This document shows, piece after piece, positions 53,069 to 63,109 of a DNA stretch of 64,000 nucleotides. Origin of the DNA: Symbiodinium kawagutii (Eukaryota; Sar; Dinophyceae; Suessiales; Symbiodiniaceae); the NCBI GenBank assembly GCA_009767595.1, contig VSDK01001172.1, positions 1 to 64,000 of the forward strand, given 5' to 3'. Position 1 is the stretch's first letter; every line of letters starts with the position of its first letter. The translations under genes and the position numbers were made by a program. The notes beneath the pieces are model-generated. The model was given only the letters and a program-made list of their open reading frames with translations. It searched no databases and was not told where the DNA came from.

Positions 53069-53184
53069 TGGCTGTGGGTCAAAACCCCGTACTCCTGGTT
53101 CCACCATCGTTTACCATGGTTTTTCCTATTATTGTCGGTGATTATCCCCCATTAGTTGCTTGATTAATACTGACCCGTAGCCAT
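53069..53184 (-). mobile_element. Family B element
   Basis: TGGCTGTGGGTCAAAACCCC at the left, CTGACCCGTAGCCA at the right. A truncated family C copy starts within 3 bp of its end. Confidence 0.8.
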
Positions 53185-53186
53185 AT

Positions 53187-53242
53187 GGTGGTTTCTCACA
53201 ATAGAGGGAGGTGCCCCCAAATCATCCACTATAAACCATTGC
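53187..53242 (+). mobile_element. Family C element, left half only
   Basis: GGTGGTTTCTCACAATAGAG, then CCCCCAAATCATCCACTATA, cut by the start of a family A copy at 53243. Confidence 0.65.
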
Positions 53243-53341
53243 GAGTTGGTGGTTCCAACCCCGTTGAAAAATATGAGTCAACCAACTATGTGTTGATAAT
53301 TACTGGCTGGGGAAAATAAACATGTTTGAAACCACAAACCA
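53243..53341 (+). mobile_element. Family A element
   Basis: GAGTTGGTGGTTCCAACCCC at the left, GTTTGAAACCACAAACCAG at the right. It seems to have replaced or interrupted the right half of the family C copy before it. Confidence 0.75.
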
Positions 53342-53597
53342 GATTGATGATTCAATAGCCATTCAAAATACAATTACAAAAACACTAATCCCATAGGCAT
53401 ATGGATGGCTAATGGGTTTGGTATAAACCTAAAGAACTAGAATTGATGACACCAGTATGTCACTAACTGTTGGTGTATTGTCAAACCAGATTAATGATTC
53501 AATGCCAAAAATACATCAGCCCCATAGCCCCCTGTGATTGTTGATCCCCGTCGGCCATCAGAGCTGAGCGGCGCATAGAGGCACTCCGCGCCCAGTC

Positions 53598-53876
53598 NNN
53601 NNNNNNNNNNNNNNNNNNNNNNNNNNNNNNNNNNNNNNNNNNNNNNNNNNNNNNNNNNNNNNNNNNNNNNNNNNNNNNNNNNNNNNNNNNNNNNNNNNNN
53701 NNNNNNNNNNNNNNNNNNNNNNNNNNNNNNNNNNNNNNNNNNNNNNNNNNNNNNNNNNNNNNNNNNNNNNNNNNNNNNNNNNNNNNNNNNNNNNNNNNNN
53801 NNNNNNNNNNNNNNNNNNNNNNNNNNNNNNNNNNNNNNNNNNNNNNNNNNNNNNNNNNNNNNNNNNNNNNNNNNNN
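53598..53876. other. Assembly gap (279 N)
   Basis: A run of N. The left edge is GC-rich (GGCCATCAGAGCTGAGCGGC), so a coding exon may be lost in it. Frames drawn across the gap are meaningless. Confidence 1.
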
Positions 53877-54289
53877 GCATTCCTGGTTGCTATGCAGGGG
53901 GTCAGCGGTTACCCCAAAAGTGAAGGATTCCAGAAGGATTACTAATCCTGGGCGAACACCACTCTCTTTCGCAATTGCTAGGTTTTATGTGCTTCCAAAG
54001 CTGTCAAATATCGAAGCAGCCAACACTCTCAGGAGATTTCTGATTCTGGACTAAAACATCTGCAACGCTGCGTGGCTTTAGCGAGGACTTGTGACCCGAA
54101 GCTGTGATGTAGGAGGAAAAGAATGATAAGCTTCAGTATTTTAGCCATACCGACAGTTGTTGAGGTGCATGGTATGCTCCAATGGTAGTCATCATGTCGT
54201 CATGCACATTGCATCGCCACAATCGCTGTTGCATGGTGCGGCATCAGAACGCCCTTGAATGACCCCCAGCCAAAACCAAACTCGGCAAG

Positions 54290-54597
54290 GCAAGCGATTC
54301 GTTGACCTGCGGACCCTGCCTCAAAGATGCAAGGAATCTGTTTGCATGCTTGTCGTTTCTCTTCCTTGCCGCTCAGAGCTGCTCTGCCTATCTTCGGTTC
54401 AACGCGCACACGCACAAAGGTCCACAAATGAAACCCCTAACAATTCAACAACGACAGAACTGCAACAAAGCGATGACTCCGCAAGAGTTGAAGCATCAGC
54501 AACAATAACTGCGAACGATACGAAGCGAAGCACTGCAACTCTCAGAGATACGAGTATGACACCTGCAGCTACTTGGGTGGCACCAGTCTCAACCTAA
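54290..54597 (+). CDS. Candidate terminal exon, plus strand, product unknown
   Basis: GGCAAG|G acceptor, 101 codons to a TAA, the longest splice-bounded frame here after the HAD-like gene. Reads KRFVDLRTLPQRCKESVCML and then a Ser/Thr/Asn/Gln-rich tail (NETPNNSTTTELQQSDDSAR). The opposite strand has a frame (LAEFGFGWGSFKGVLMPHHA), so strand is not certain. Confidence 0.42.
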
Positions 54598-54799
54598 GTT
54601 GGTTGAGGGTATCAAGTACTACTCAACTACTTGCTTGTATGTTAACTACTGCATCTTAGTATTTGCATGTACGAAAAACAACTCAAAACCATTTGCAAGA
54701 CTTTGTAACGAGCACAAGGACAGCACCGCCAATGAGCAACAAAACAGCAATAACACCGACAAAACACGAGCACGCACAGACATACACAAAACACCAAGC

Positions 54800-54979
54800 A
54801 AGCAAGCAATCAAGTAAGCAAAGACAACAAAAACCAACAACCCCCACAACAACCAAAAATAACCAACAGCAACCAACAACGAACAACTAAAAAGCCACCA
54901 CCAAACAACAAACAACTAAAACCACCACCCACAACCAACAACTAAAAACCACCAACAACAACGACAACTCAAAACAAGC

Positions 54980-55020
<41 letters not shown>

Positions 55021-55025
55021 CCAGC

Positions 55026-55068
<43 letters not shown>

Positions 55069-55073
55069 CCAGC

Positions 55074-55151
<78 letters not shown>

Positions 55152-55200
55152 CACAAGCTGCTTCATAGTGAGCAGCAGCAGCAGCAGCAGCAGCAGCACC
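54800..55200. repeat. CAA and CAG trinucleotide tract
   Basis: (CAA)n interrupted by CCAG, then (CAG)n at 55111-55150 and 55171-55198. Frames here read as poly-Cys, poly-Leu or poly-Val on the minus strand and are artefacts. Confidence 0.95.
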
Positions 55201-55877
55201 CCTCCTCAAACATGGTAGCATTGCACAATATTGCACATGTCAAACAATGAAAAACAATCACACATCGCAATCAAGAAAGCACAACACAAAAGCAAACAGT
55301 CACGAAACAGAAGCTGTCCAAAGAAAACTTCATCAAGAACAGCCATAGATTCTGTGCTTCTACTACGTACCTCTTTCTCCTCCTAGTGCGGCCTACTGGT
55401 ACAGCTACGATTACTGTCTCAGCAGCAATGCTAAAACATCAGCAAACACACACTGTCATATGCCAACAAAACAACTGGCTGATTCTCACCATCAAAGGCT
55501 GGCAATCGTGGTAGACCCTGGAGCCCCTTTTGCATGGGACAACCAAAATTGGATCTAATAATATGGTATTCTATGAGATAAGAAAATAGATAATAGATAC
55601 TTTTCTTGAGGGACTCACCCTGGAGCTCTATCTCATAATATCTCCGAATCATCAAAGATCCAATTCTTTGCCTCTGATTCCCTCAAGAAACGTATCTATT
55701 CGGACCATGTGAGGGGACAAAAACTTAGAAATTGTGTGTAACTCACACATCTCATGAATCTGGATAACCTATGGCATCTTATGAACCTGAAATAGCAAGT
55801 CATTTTTTGCTGCTGCGTTTACTGAAAAAAGTTCCGCTGGAACACGCCGTCATCTTTGACTGTGTGCCCACTCCAGT

Positions 55878-56030
55878 TTGCATCAGCTCCGCTCCTCACT
55901 GTGAGCGAAGTTGCAGTTGCTTCGCTGGCAACGATTCTTCAGCCAGAACTTGCAAAGCAGCGTCTTGTCCTCAGCAAGCTTTTAACTCACTTCACCCTTG
56001 GCTCAGATTGGAAACTACGTGCAACCACCA
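55878..56030 (+). CDS. Possible exon, plus strand
   Basis: A regular helical frame (VSEVAVASLATILQPELAKQ, then RLVLSKLLTHFTLGSDWKL) runs from CTCCAG|T to the trinucleotide tract. The acceptor is not AG|G. No family is recognised. Confidence 0.33.
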
Positions 56031-56054
56031 AAAACAACAACGATGACAATGACG

Positions 56055-56058
56055 AGAA

Positions 56059-56094
<36 letters not shown>

Positions 56095-56098
56095 AACG

Positions 56099-56135
<37 letters not shown>

Positions 56136-56136
56136 C
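56055..56136. repeat. GAC / ACA trinucleotide tract
   Basis: (GAC)n then (AAC)n. It would read poly-Thr or poly-Asp if translated. Confidence 0.9.
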
Positions 56137-56307
56137 GCCTACACATGAGGAGCACCTTCAAAAGGGGAACCGAGTACAGTACTAAACTACCTGGAAAGCA
56201 ACTGGGCTAACCTTGGAAATCTACCAGGCATTGCGCTCCCTATCGGCCTGGAGATCTGGATGGCTGATCTCACTACCAACAAGCAGCTTGTTGATCATCC
56301 ATCACAA

Positions 56308-56480
56308 GGTGGTTTTACAAGCCAGAGGGGACCCCCCAAAATGGATGGCTTAGTACTGAAAATAATTATCCAAAATGGTGGCTTCTCATGCCATAACCCC
56401 AAAAACGGTTGATTAACTATTATAAATGGTTAATAAACTGGATGAGAACTGGGGTACCCACATGACTTGAGAAACCACCA
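56308..56480 (-). mobile_element. Half plus complete family C elements in tandem
   Basis: 56308-56375 is a left half (GGTGGTTTTACAAGCC and GACCCCCCAAAATGGATGG). 56376-56480 is complete (TGGTGGCTTCTCATGCCATA to GACTTGAGAAACCACCA). Confidence 0.65.
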
Positions 56481-56955
56481 TGTACTAGTTGTTTCACCAC
56501 TATTGTTGCTGATCATACCCCATGATTGATCATTGTAAACCATAGGATTCAAAGATTTATGGTGCATGAACATTATATAAATATAAACCATAGGATTCAC
56601 AATAGAAACCACCATCTTGTTTCAACCAACTAACGGTGACAAAAAGTTCAACTGGCAGCCTCTGAGCTCCCTGGCGCGTGCGGCAGGACGGGTATTTGCC
56701 TTGACAAAAAACAGCCCGAAAGTGCTGTGAAGGAGCGCAACTGGTGAGTGACTCATGCTGGCTAGAGATGATTAATGCTGGTAAATGATGACTAATGCTG
56801 GTTATTTGTTCATGTTGGCTTCGTACCGATGATTAATGCTGGTTCATGGTTGTTGATGGCTAATTGCCATGGATCACCACCACCATGGCAACCATGGCAA
56901 GTTTGGTTTGAGCGGGGAATGGAGAATGGTCAACCGAATCGCTGCAAAATGACAA

Positions 56956-57070
56956 ATGGCAGTGGGTCAAAACCCCGTACCCCTGGTTCCCCTATCGTTA
57001 ATCCATGTTTCCCCTGTTATCCTTGGTTACTATCCTCCATCATTGGTTGGTTAATATTGACCCATAGCCA
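56956..57070 (-). mobile_element. Family B element
   Basis: TGGCAGTGGGTCAAAACCCC at the left, ATTGACCCATAGCCA at the right, AA on both flanks. It lies within 10 bp downstream of the stop codon of the exon at 57079. Confidence 0.8.
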
Positions 57071-57078
57071 AATCTTGG

Positions 57079-57197
57079 TCAACTCCTCCCAATTGGATTA
57101 GGCCAACAGCAGAGTTCCATGGTTTCATCCTCTTTGAGTGACCCGGTCTCCGATCCGCGATCCAAGCCCCTCCATCCCGCGGTTTTTGGGCTGAGCG
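57079..57197 (-). CDS. Candidate terminal exon, minus strand, product unknown
   Basis: CTACTCACAG|C acceptor, 38 codons and a stop: SPKTAGWRGLDRGSETGSLK then EDETMELCCWPNPIGRS. Two other frames over this patch are also open. The acceptor lacks the usual following G. Confidence 0.32.
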
Positions 57198-57243
57198 CTG
57201 TGAGTAGAACTCGCCATGCATCTTGATGTATAAGGAACCAATA

Positions 57244-57420
57244 TGGTAGTTTCTCAACACAAGGAACCTTTTGATTACTAGACTATAGATCTGTTTATTA
57301 CAAAAAGCATCCACCAGTAACCATTATCCATATGGAACCTTCTACAAACGGTTTGCCTATCACTATGAATGGTTACTGGTGGATGATTTTTGGGGTATCC
57401 CTATGACTTGAGACACAGCC
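57244..57420 (-). mobile_element. Enlarged family C element
   Basis: TGGTAGTTTCTCAACACAAG at the left, GACTTGAGACACAGCCA at the right, TA on both flanks. Inside, 57308-57325 and 57368-57385 are perfect 18-bp inverted copies, so this 177-bp version folds completely. Confidence 0.65.
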
Positions 57421-57599
57421 ATATAGATCTATGGTCAAACCTGTATGACACATATCAGGTCATCAATTGGCACCACATGACCGAGAGCGAACTCATGTCG
57501 GTAATCAAAAGTCTTTGGGTGCACAAGGGTTGTTTGAATACCAGCCCTCTTCTTCCAGTTACCAGCCATCATATAGTGGGTAACCAAGCCCCAACAATA

Positions 57600-58560
57600 C
57601 AAGAATGGTAGAAACCAGCTGTGGAAGCAAAGGGCAACTAAATCAGATTAGCACCAACCAACCCCAAAAAAACAACACCACAAATTAGTCCTAACTATGC
57701 AGCAATGTTGCAAGTTGCATGCCATCCGTCCATCAATTGCTGTGATACCAACCAAAGAGTACATCGACTCAACAGTTCATAACTACGTAAATTTGAATTC
57801 GAAGCACTGTCATTTACCATGACCAAGCACAATCTAATTCACCATGAATAGTAAGAATGAATCATTACCGATCAGGAGTAGCCATCATGAATGATGATTA
57901 ATCGTGATTAACTACTATCAGGTCATTGCCAAACATCTCGAACCTTTCAAAACCAAATAAGTAGTTAGTAGTCAACCATCATTCATCATTGACGGCAAGC
58001 AGCATCAAAAACCATTGTCGACCATCCCGCAATAATGATTAACCATCCTTGACCAGCAGTAGCAATTTTCCACCAGAGCCAAATAATTACTGTATATAGC
58101 CATATGATTTAAGACCATTGGCCGATATTAACCGTTATTACGTAATCATGACAAACCTGAGAGCAATCGAGTCATGTTCCATCCATTCCCACAGCATCAA
58201 TGGACAGGCCTTACGTTCTCGCTCTTTGGCCAACGGGCCTCAGCCACCGTGCCAGTTGCTGTTTGAGTAGCGAGGTGAAGCTAAGGGGTGGCCAAAAGCA
58301 GTAGCCATCAATCAATGGGTTAAGTAGCTGGTTAGTCATCCTTTATCATTAGAAAAACATTGGTGAACTATTGCAAACGATAGAGCATGAGTAGCAAGTG
58401 TCATCAACCATGTATTCGAAATCATTGATCAGCATGGCAAAAAAAGGTCGGTAGTCATTGACAGCACTAGTGGTTTAAGGCTAGTATTTAACGGGTTCTT
58501 ACATGGTGAAATGCAAAATCACATGACTTACTAAAGATGGCTGGATTTGTTGGGCCGCTA
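57600..58560. other. No gene seen
   Basis: AT-rich DNA with scattered ACCATCATTCATCATTGA-like low-complexity words. No splice-bounded frame. Confidence 0.4.
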
Positions 58561-58574
58561 CCTGGGTCATATTT

Positions 58575-58675
58575 GGTGGTTTCTCAAAATAGGGGACCCC
58601 TAAATCATCCAATATTTAACCATTGTTAGTAATAAACCAGCTTTTTTTGGGTACCCCTATTTTGAGAAACCACCA
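58575..58675 (+). mobile_element. Family C element, near-perfect ends
   Basis: GGTGGTTTCTCAAAATAGGG at the left and CCCCTATTTTGAGAAACCAC at the right are exact inverted copies. TT lies on both flanks, taking TGGTGG...CCACCA as the ends. The best reference copy of this family. Confidence 0.88.
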
Positions 58676-59432
58676 TTTACATAGATGGGTAAAAAAACAC
58701 AACAGCTGAGTCAATATAGTTTGCCCGGTCACTCACGAAGCTCGGCACCCCAACTCACGACGTCGTGCGCGAAGATGCAATCCTGATCAGGACTCAACAG
58801 GGATGGGGGTTAGAGCGTAAATAATGAGATTTCATTTGTATAACATCTAGGTATGATAAGATGATGATGTTATCACCTGAATTGAGAAATGCTAAGCTGT
58901 TAGATATTATTTGTATGAAGGTATACAGACAAAATAAATAATGTTCTGGCATTGAATATCATTATGTATATAAGTTACATAATGTGCTATATACTAAGAT
59001 GAAAGTACATAATATATACATATAGTATTTAAGCAACACTATGCCATATAAACCATGTATACTGTGAATGTTAAGGTGTATTTCATCAAAGGAAAAATGT
59101 GTACGTCATCATCACTAGCAGCAATAGCATGTAAATATAATATGTAAGTACTATGGTGTACATAGTAGGAATAACAACAATGAGGATAAACATTTGCAAG
59201 TTGTGCATTGCATGTGATACAAACCACAATCTCAACAACTCTGAATCATGTTTCATCATGAACCATTATATTCACCACAAGCTCAGCATTTGAGGGTGTG
59301 CTGCATTTTTTCCAGAAAAAAGTCTTCATAGCGGTTGATAACAATATCTAGTCTATTGGTCTGTACAGATTAAAGACCAACAAGACTGGAGAGTGACAGA
59401 TAAAATCAAACAATCCTAGCATTTCTTGTGCT

Positions 59433-59564
59433 ATATGGGTATGGGTCAAAACCCTGTACCCCTGGTTCCCCTATCATTAATTAGCCATTGTTTTCCCTAT
59501 AGTTTTGTGGGTTTTATCCCCCGTTATTGGTTGGTTCATATTGACCCATAACCTATAGCCATAT
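59433..59564 (-). mobile_element. Family B element
   Basis: TGGGTATGGGTCAAAACCCT at the left, ATAACCTATAGCCA at the right, TA on both flanks. Small internal duplications lengthen it. Confidence 0.75.
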
Positions 59565-59733
59565 CTCTTTTGTAATATACAAGTGCAAGGGCCACACACG
59601 GTCTGGCCACCAGCCCGTGAATCCCACATTTTTGGGGTGGCACCTATCGCCTCCGGTGGTTAGGCTATGGCCCAAGCAAGGGCAACCCTAGCAGGACAGC
59701 ATCGCCGGACACCGTTCCGATCGCTTGCCCAAG

Positions 59734-59916
59734 GACGTCGTCATGACAGGTGCCCGTTTGCCAATGCTTGCAGGGAATTGCGCCACCTGCTGCCACCGTG
59801 GCTGGAGCAGGGCTCGGCTGGTGACTAAAGAATGGGCCAACCAGGAATCCCGACAAACCAATGATAAAGGAATGTTAAACGATGGTGGCTGGATAGAAAG
59901 CAAACTTGTGGAACAA
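59734..59916 (+). CDS. Candidate internal exon, plus strand
   Basis: GCCCAAG|G acceptor, exactly 61 codons, donor GAACAA|GTGACT in phase 0. Reads DVVMTGARLPMLAGNCATCC, then GGWIESKLVEQ. Several inner AG|G sites could also start it. It joins the exon at 60234 in phase 0. Confidence 0.42.
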
Positions 59917-60233
59917 GTGACTTTGACATTGCTTGGAGCCTTGCTGCTTCAATACTACTAATGGCAAACATGCACCATCTTGCAAGAGTTTTGCTTCTTT
60001 GTTATTGCCAAAAATTCTCAGTCTCCCAGTCTTCTTAAGTCTAGCAAAGTAGATCGCCAACTTCACAGCAGCTGACCACACCAGAACATGTTCAGAATGA
60101 TTCTAAACATGCGCAGATCTCTGAAGCAGGGCGGCCATGGCGCATGGGAAACCAAAAATGTGCCTAGAAAACTTGTTTGTTCTTGGTGATTTTAGCAAGC
60201 CCGGCGAAGCCCTGGTTGGGGGTCAGAGCACAG

Positions 60234-60341
60234 GCTGAGACCCCGGCTATTGGCAAAGCCTTCTTGAGAACACCCATGAAAGATGCACTGGCAAAAGCTC
60301 TTGGTGAATATGCGGTTCCCAATGATTCAGAACATGAATAA
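60234..60341 (+). CDS. Candidate terminal exon, plus strand
   Basis: AGCACAG|G acceptor, 35 codons and TAA: AETPAIGKAFLRTPMKDALA then LGEYAVPNDSEHE. Clean codon use and a polar C-terminus. With 59734-59916 it gives a two-exon tail with a 317-bp intron. Product unknown. Confidence 0.5.
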   Translation, partial: AETPAIGKAFLRTPMKDALAKALGEYAVPNDSEHE

Positions 60342-60363
60342 ATGATTGCTGAGCCATCATCAC

Positions 60364-60366
60364 CAG

Positions 60367-60415
<49 letters not shown>

Positions 60416-60416
60416 T
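60364..60416. repeat. CAT trinucleotide run
   Basis: About 16 copies of CAT/ATC, just 3' of the exon ending at 60341. Confidence 0.9.
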
Positions 60417-60754
60417 CAGCATCATCTTACTATATATCGTGTTTTTTTGTCACTAGCAAGTTTGGCTTAGAACCCCTAGTTATGAATAGATGATGCCTTA
60501 CAAGAAACTATTTCCAAACGTGGAAACAATGAGAAACCGCGCGTTTTCTCTGAGCCCAAGGACATGCGGCGCGTCGTTCTTCTTCGCCATGCGCATACTT
60601 GCACATGGTGCCCCGCTGACAGCGACCTTCTTGCCAAAACATGCCTCAGGGACATTGTGGAATGGCCGACAGACCAGCGGCAAATGGGACGCAAGAAGAT
60701 CTGGTTTGTGATTTCAACTGTGGTTAACGAGTGGTTAATACTGGTTAATAAAGG

Positions 60755-60800
60755 AAAATAAGTACTAGGGAAAATACAAAATGTCAATCAAACCACCAAC
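60755..60800 (+). mobile_element. Right end of a family A element
   Basis: AGTACTAGGGAAAATACAAA, then ATGTCAATCAAACCACCAAC. The left half is not recognisable. Confidence 0.45.
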
Positions 60801-62109
60801 CATGGACATCCAACAAGAGCAGCTGAATAGTTATGTGATCTATGCGCAAGACAGGAAATGCAAGGTGACATCACCTACAGCCACACGGGATTGAAGAATT
60901 GTAGGAAATCCAAAAATGAAACTAACAAAAACTACATAGCAAATAAGGTTGGTGAAGCTCAAGTTGACGAGAAACAAATCATTGGTTTCAGAATATAAGC
61001 TTTGAGTAGGTAGACTGGCGTCAAATCAGAACAGGCTGCAGCATAGCCACCAGTCCCTTTGGCTGCATTTGATCCGCCAAAACACATTGAAAGACACCAA
61101 GCATTCCGCCGCAAAATCTGCGATGCTGATCAGTCCGATGATCAATTGCTTAATACTCATTTCATCTGGCAAGGTCCATTCACTGATTCCTTGCCATGGT
61201 TGGTTCCTTAGCGCCCATTCCCAGCTGGTGGACCCACATTGCGATCAAAATTGGTATTCGAGTGGTATTAGACGGTCTACCCATGCAACGCTCAACCGCT
61301 GTAACCCTACCATTTGCTGAGGGCATAATATGAGATCATATGATGAGTCGCTTCTTATATAGCTCACGGTGGTCGGAGAAGTGATTCAACACCACCTCTG
61401 GGAACACATCTTCCAGCCATGGTCGAAGTGTAGTACTAGCCGCAACAAGTGGTCCAGCCAAAAGGTTTGGATCCCAAGAAGTTTCACCCAACCAACCTCC
61501 TAACCAATCAACCAAGCGGTCTAGCGAAACTTCATCACCGTGCTGGGGCCCTCGATGGGTTCATCCATCGAAAAAGGGTGTGAAAATGATGGGTCTTTTG
61601 ACCTTTCGTCAACAGTCATGGCATGGAGTCATGGTTAATTCTCAAACAGTGGGTTTGTTGACACAGAACGAGATAGAAGCCGATCAGAATCAGTTTGGTA
61701 GATCTGGGTAGCTTGTTTCTCGCCGGTGTCCAAATGGCATTGCTTCTAGCGCCAAGGATGATCTCTGAACCAACCAGCCGAAGCCCAATCTCCTCTATAA
61801 TCCAGGAAGATGTGTGGTTGCCTAATGTCGCTTGTTCATTTGGTGCAGCTGTATCACTTGCCAACTATACGTATATGTTGTTGGTTGTTGCCCAGTCCTC
61901 TGCGAACTGGCCAGTGGAAACCATCCCCATCAGTTGTGAGTCTTCTCAGCTGTTGGTTGCCACCCTACATCGTATCCTCAACTCTACATGGCGGTCATGG
62001 CAAACATCCCATTGATACATCCGATCTCTTGCAGAAACGCATCCCTGGCGCTGAAACGCAACCCAGCTGGTGCCCTCTGGGAACAGTCAGCTTGAAAATC
62101 CACCCATCA

Positions 62110-62345
62110 ACTTGATGATTTCCCTGGATAGGAAGTGATGGCACCATGGCACCCACAGCTTTGGTACGCTTGGCGGTGCCCAAGCAGGCTGCCCACGAAG
62201 CCAACCGAGCCCCAACCCACGGCGCTAAGCGCCAAGGCAGACTTTGGTCTTGTCGAATTTGCCCAGGTGACGGTCCTCACAGGAGAAGCTCTGCAGGTGA
62301 AGCTACAAGGAACCAGTCGAAGCAATGGATGGCAACCAACCATAG
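62110..62345. CDS. GC-rich coding-like patch, strand unresolved
   Basis: Plus frames read ALSAKADFGLVEFAQVTVLT and, in another frame, RLWSCRICPGDG. A minus frame is open as well. Probably an exon, but no single pair of boundaries stands out. Confidence 0.28.
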
Positions 62346-63036
62346 CTACAACCAGCAACCAACCAGTCACCAACCATAGGCAGCTACAACCATAGCTACC
62401 ACCAGTAGCTTAGCTACAAGAATTTGTAACCAATCAGCTATGGAATGTAGCTATGGAAACAATCTCTAGTAGGTTAAAAGCTATCTAGTGGCCATGAATC
62501 AGCTACGGAATGTAGCTAAGTTGACAAGTAGGTTAATTAATGGCTATGGAAACAAACCAGAAATAGTGGCTTAGAATGTGACTAAACAAATAAGTGTGCT
62601 TGGTCAAAATACCATATTTTGCTAGCCATGTGCATACAATGGTCATACATGGCTGGTTGATCATTATTTCATGGCAAAACGGTTTTCCTCTACCTGGCTA
62701 CATACATGCTCCAACCGATTACAGATACCCGCAAGTTTTCAACCAAAATCCAACCAAAAAATGTTCGTTGAACATCCCATGTTGGCCATGTTACTTTTGC
62801 AGCAATCATCAATGAACCACCAAACAAATCAAACTAATCATGCTGTTTACCAACAAAAAGCTAAACAAGTTGTTGGTGAAGTGCTTTGCGGGTTTGTCAT
62901 CTTGCACATTTGGTGATGAGCAACAACCACTCAAATAGCTTCTATCAATTTGAATCGTGTTCTTGTTCCAAGGAATCAAAGGTCGCTTTTGAGCTGCACC
63001 CTCAGTTTTTGACAACTATACGTACGGTTGCCTAAG

Positions 63037-63104
63037 GATGTGTGTTTCACGTTTGAGATTCCTCCTGCAGAACCATCTGGCGATGGAAAGATATGGAAAG
63101 TACA
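63037..63104 (+). CDS. Candidate short exon, plus strand
   Basis: GCCTAAG|G acceptor and GTACA|GTGAGG consensus donor bound 22 codons, DVCFTFEIPPAEPSGDGKIW. No partner exon was identified. A long minus frame overlaps it but lacks matching splice sites. Confidence 0.42.
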
Positions 63105-63109
63105 GTGAG

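Noticed and set aside
53491..53880. A 129-codon frame across the gap
   Set aside because: Ninety-odd codons are N and carry no information.
54646..55236. Poly-Leu, poly-Val and poly-Cys frames on the minus strand
   Set aside because: Translations of (CAA)n and (CAG)n. They are simple-sequence artefacts.
54930..56140. Trinucleotide arrays as CRISPR or coding repeats
   Set aside because: No spacers and no constant repeat-spacer layout; plain microsatellites.
60560..60720. RRVVLLRHAHT, resembling the RHG motif of histidine phosphatases
   Set aside because: Only one motif is present, two other frames are equally open, and no second catalytic histidine context is visible.
62035..62095. Short plus-strand terminal frame (NASLALKRNPAGALWEQSA)
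   Set aside because: It reads well, but its acceptor is AG|A and no partner exon was found. Too short to support alone.
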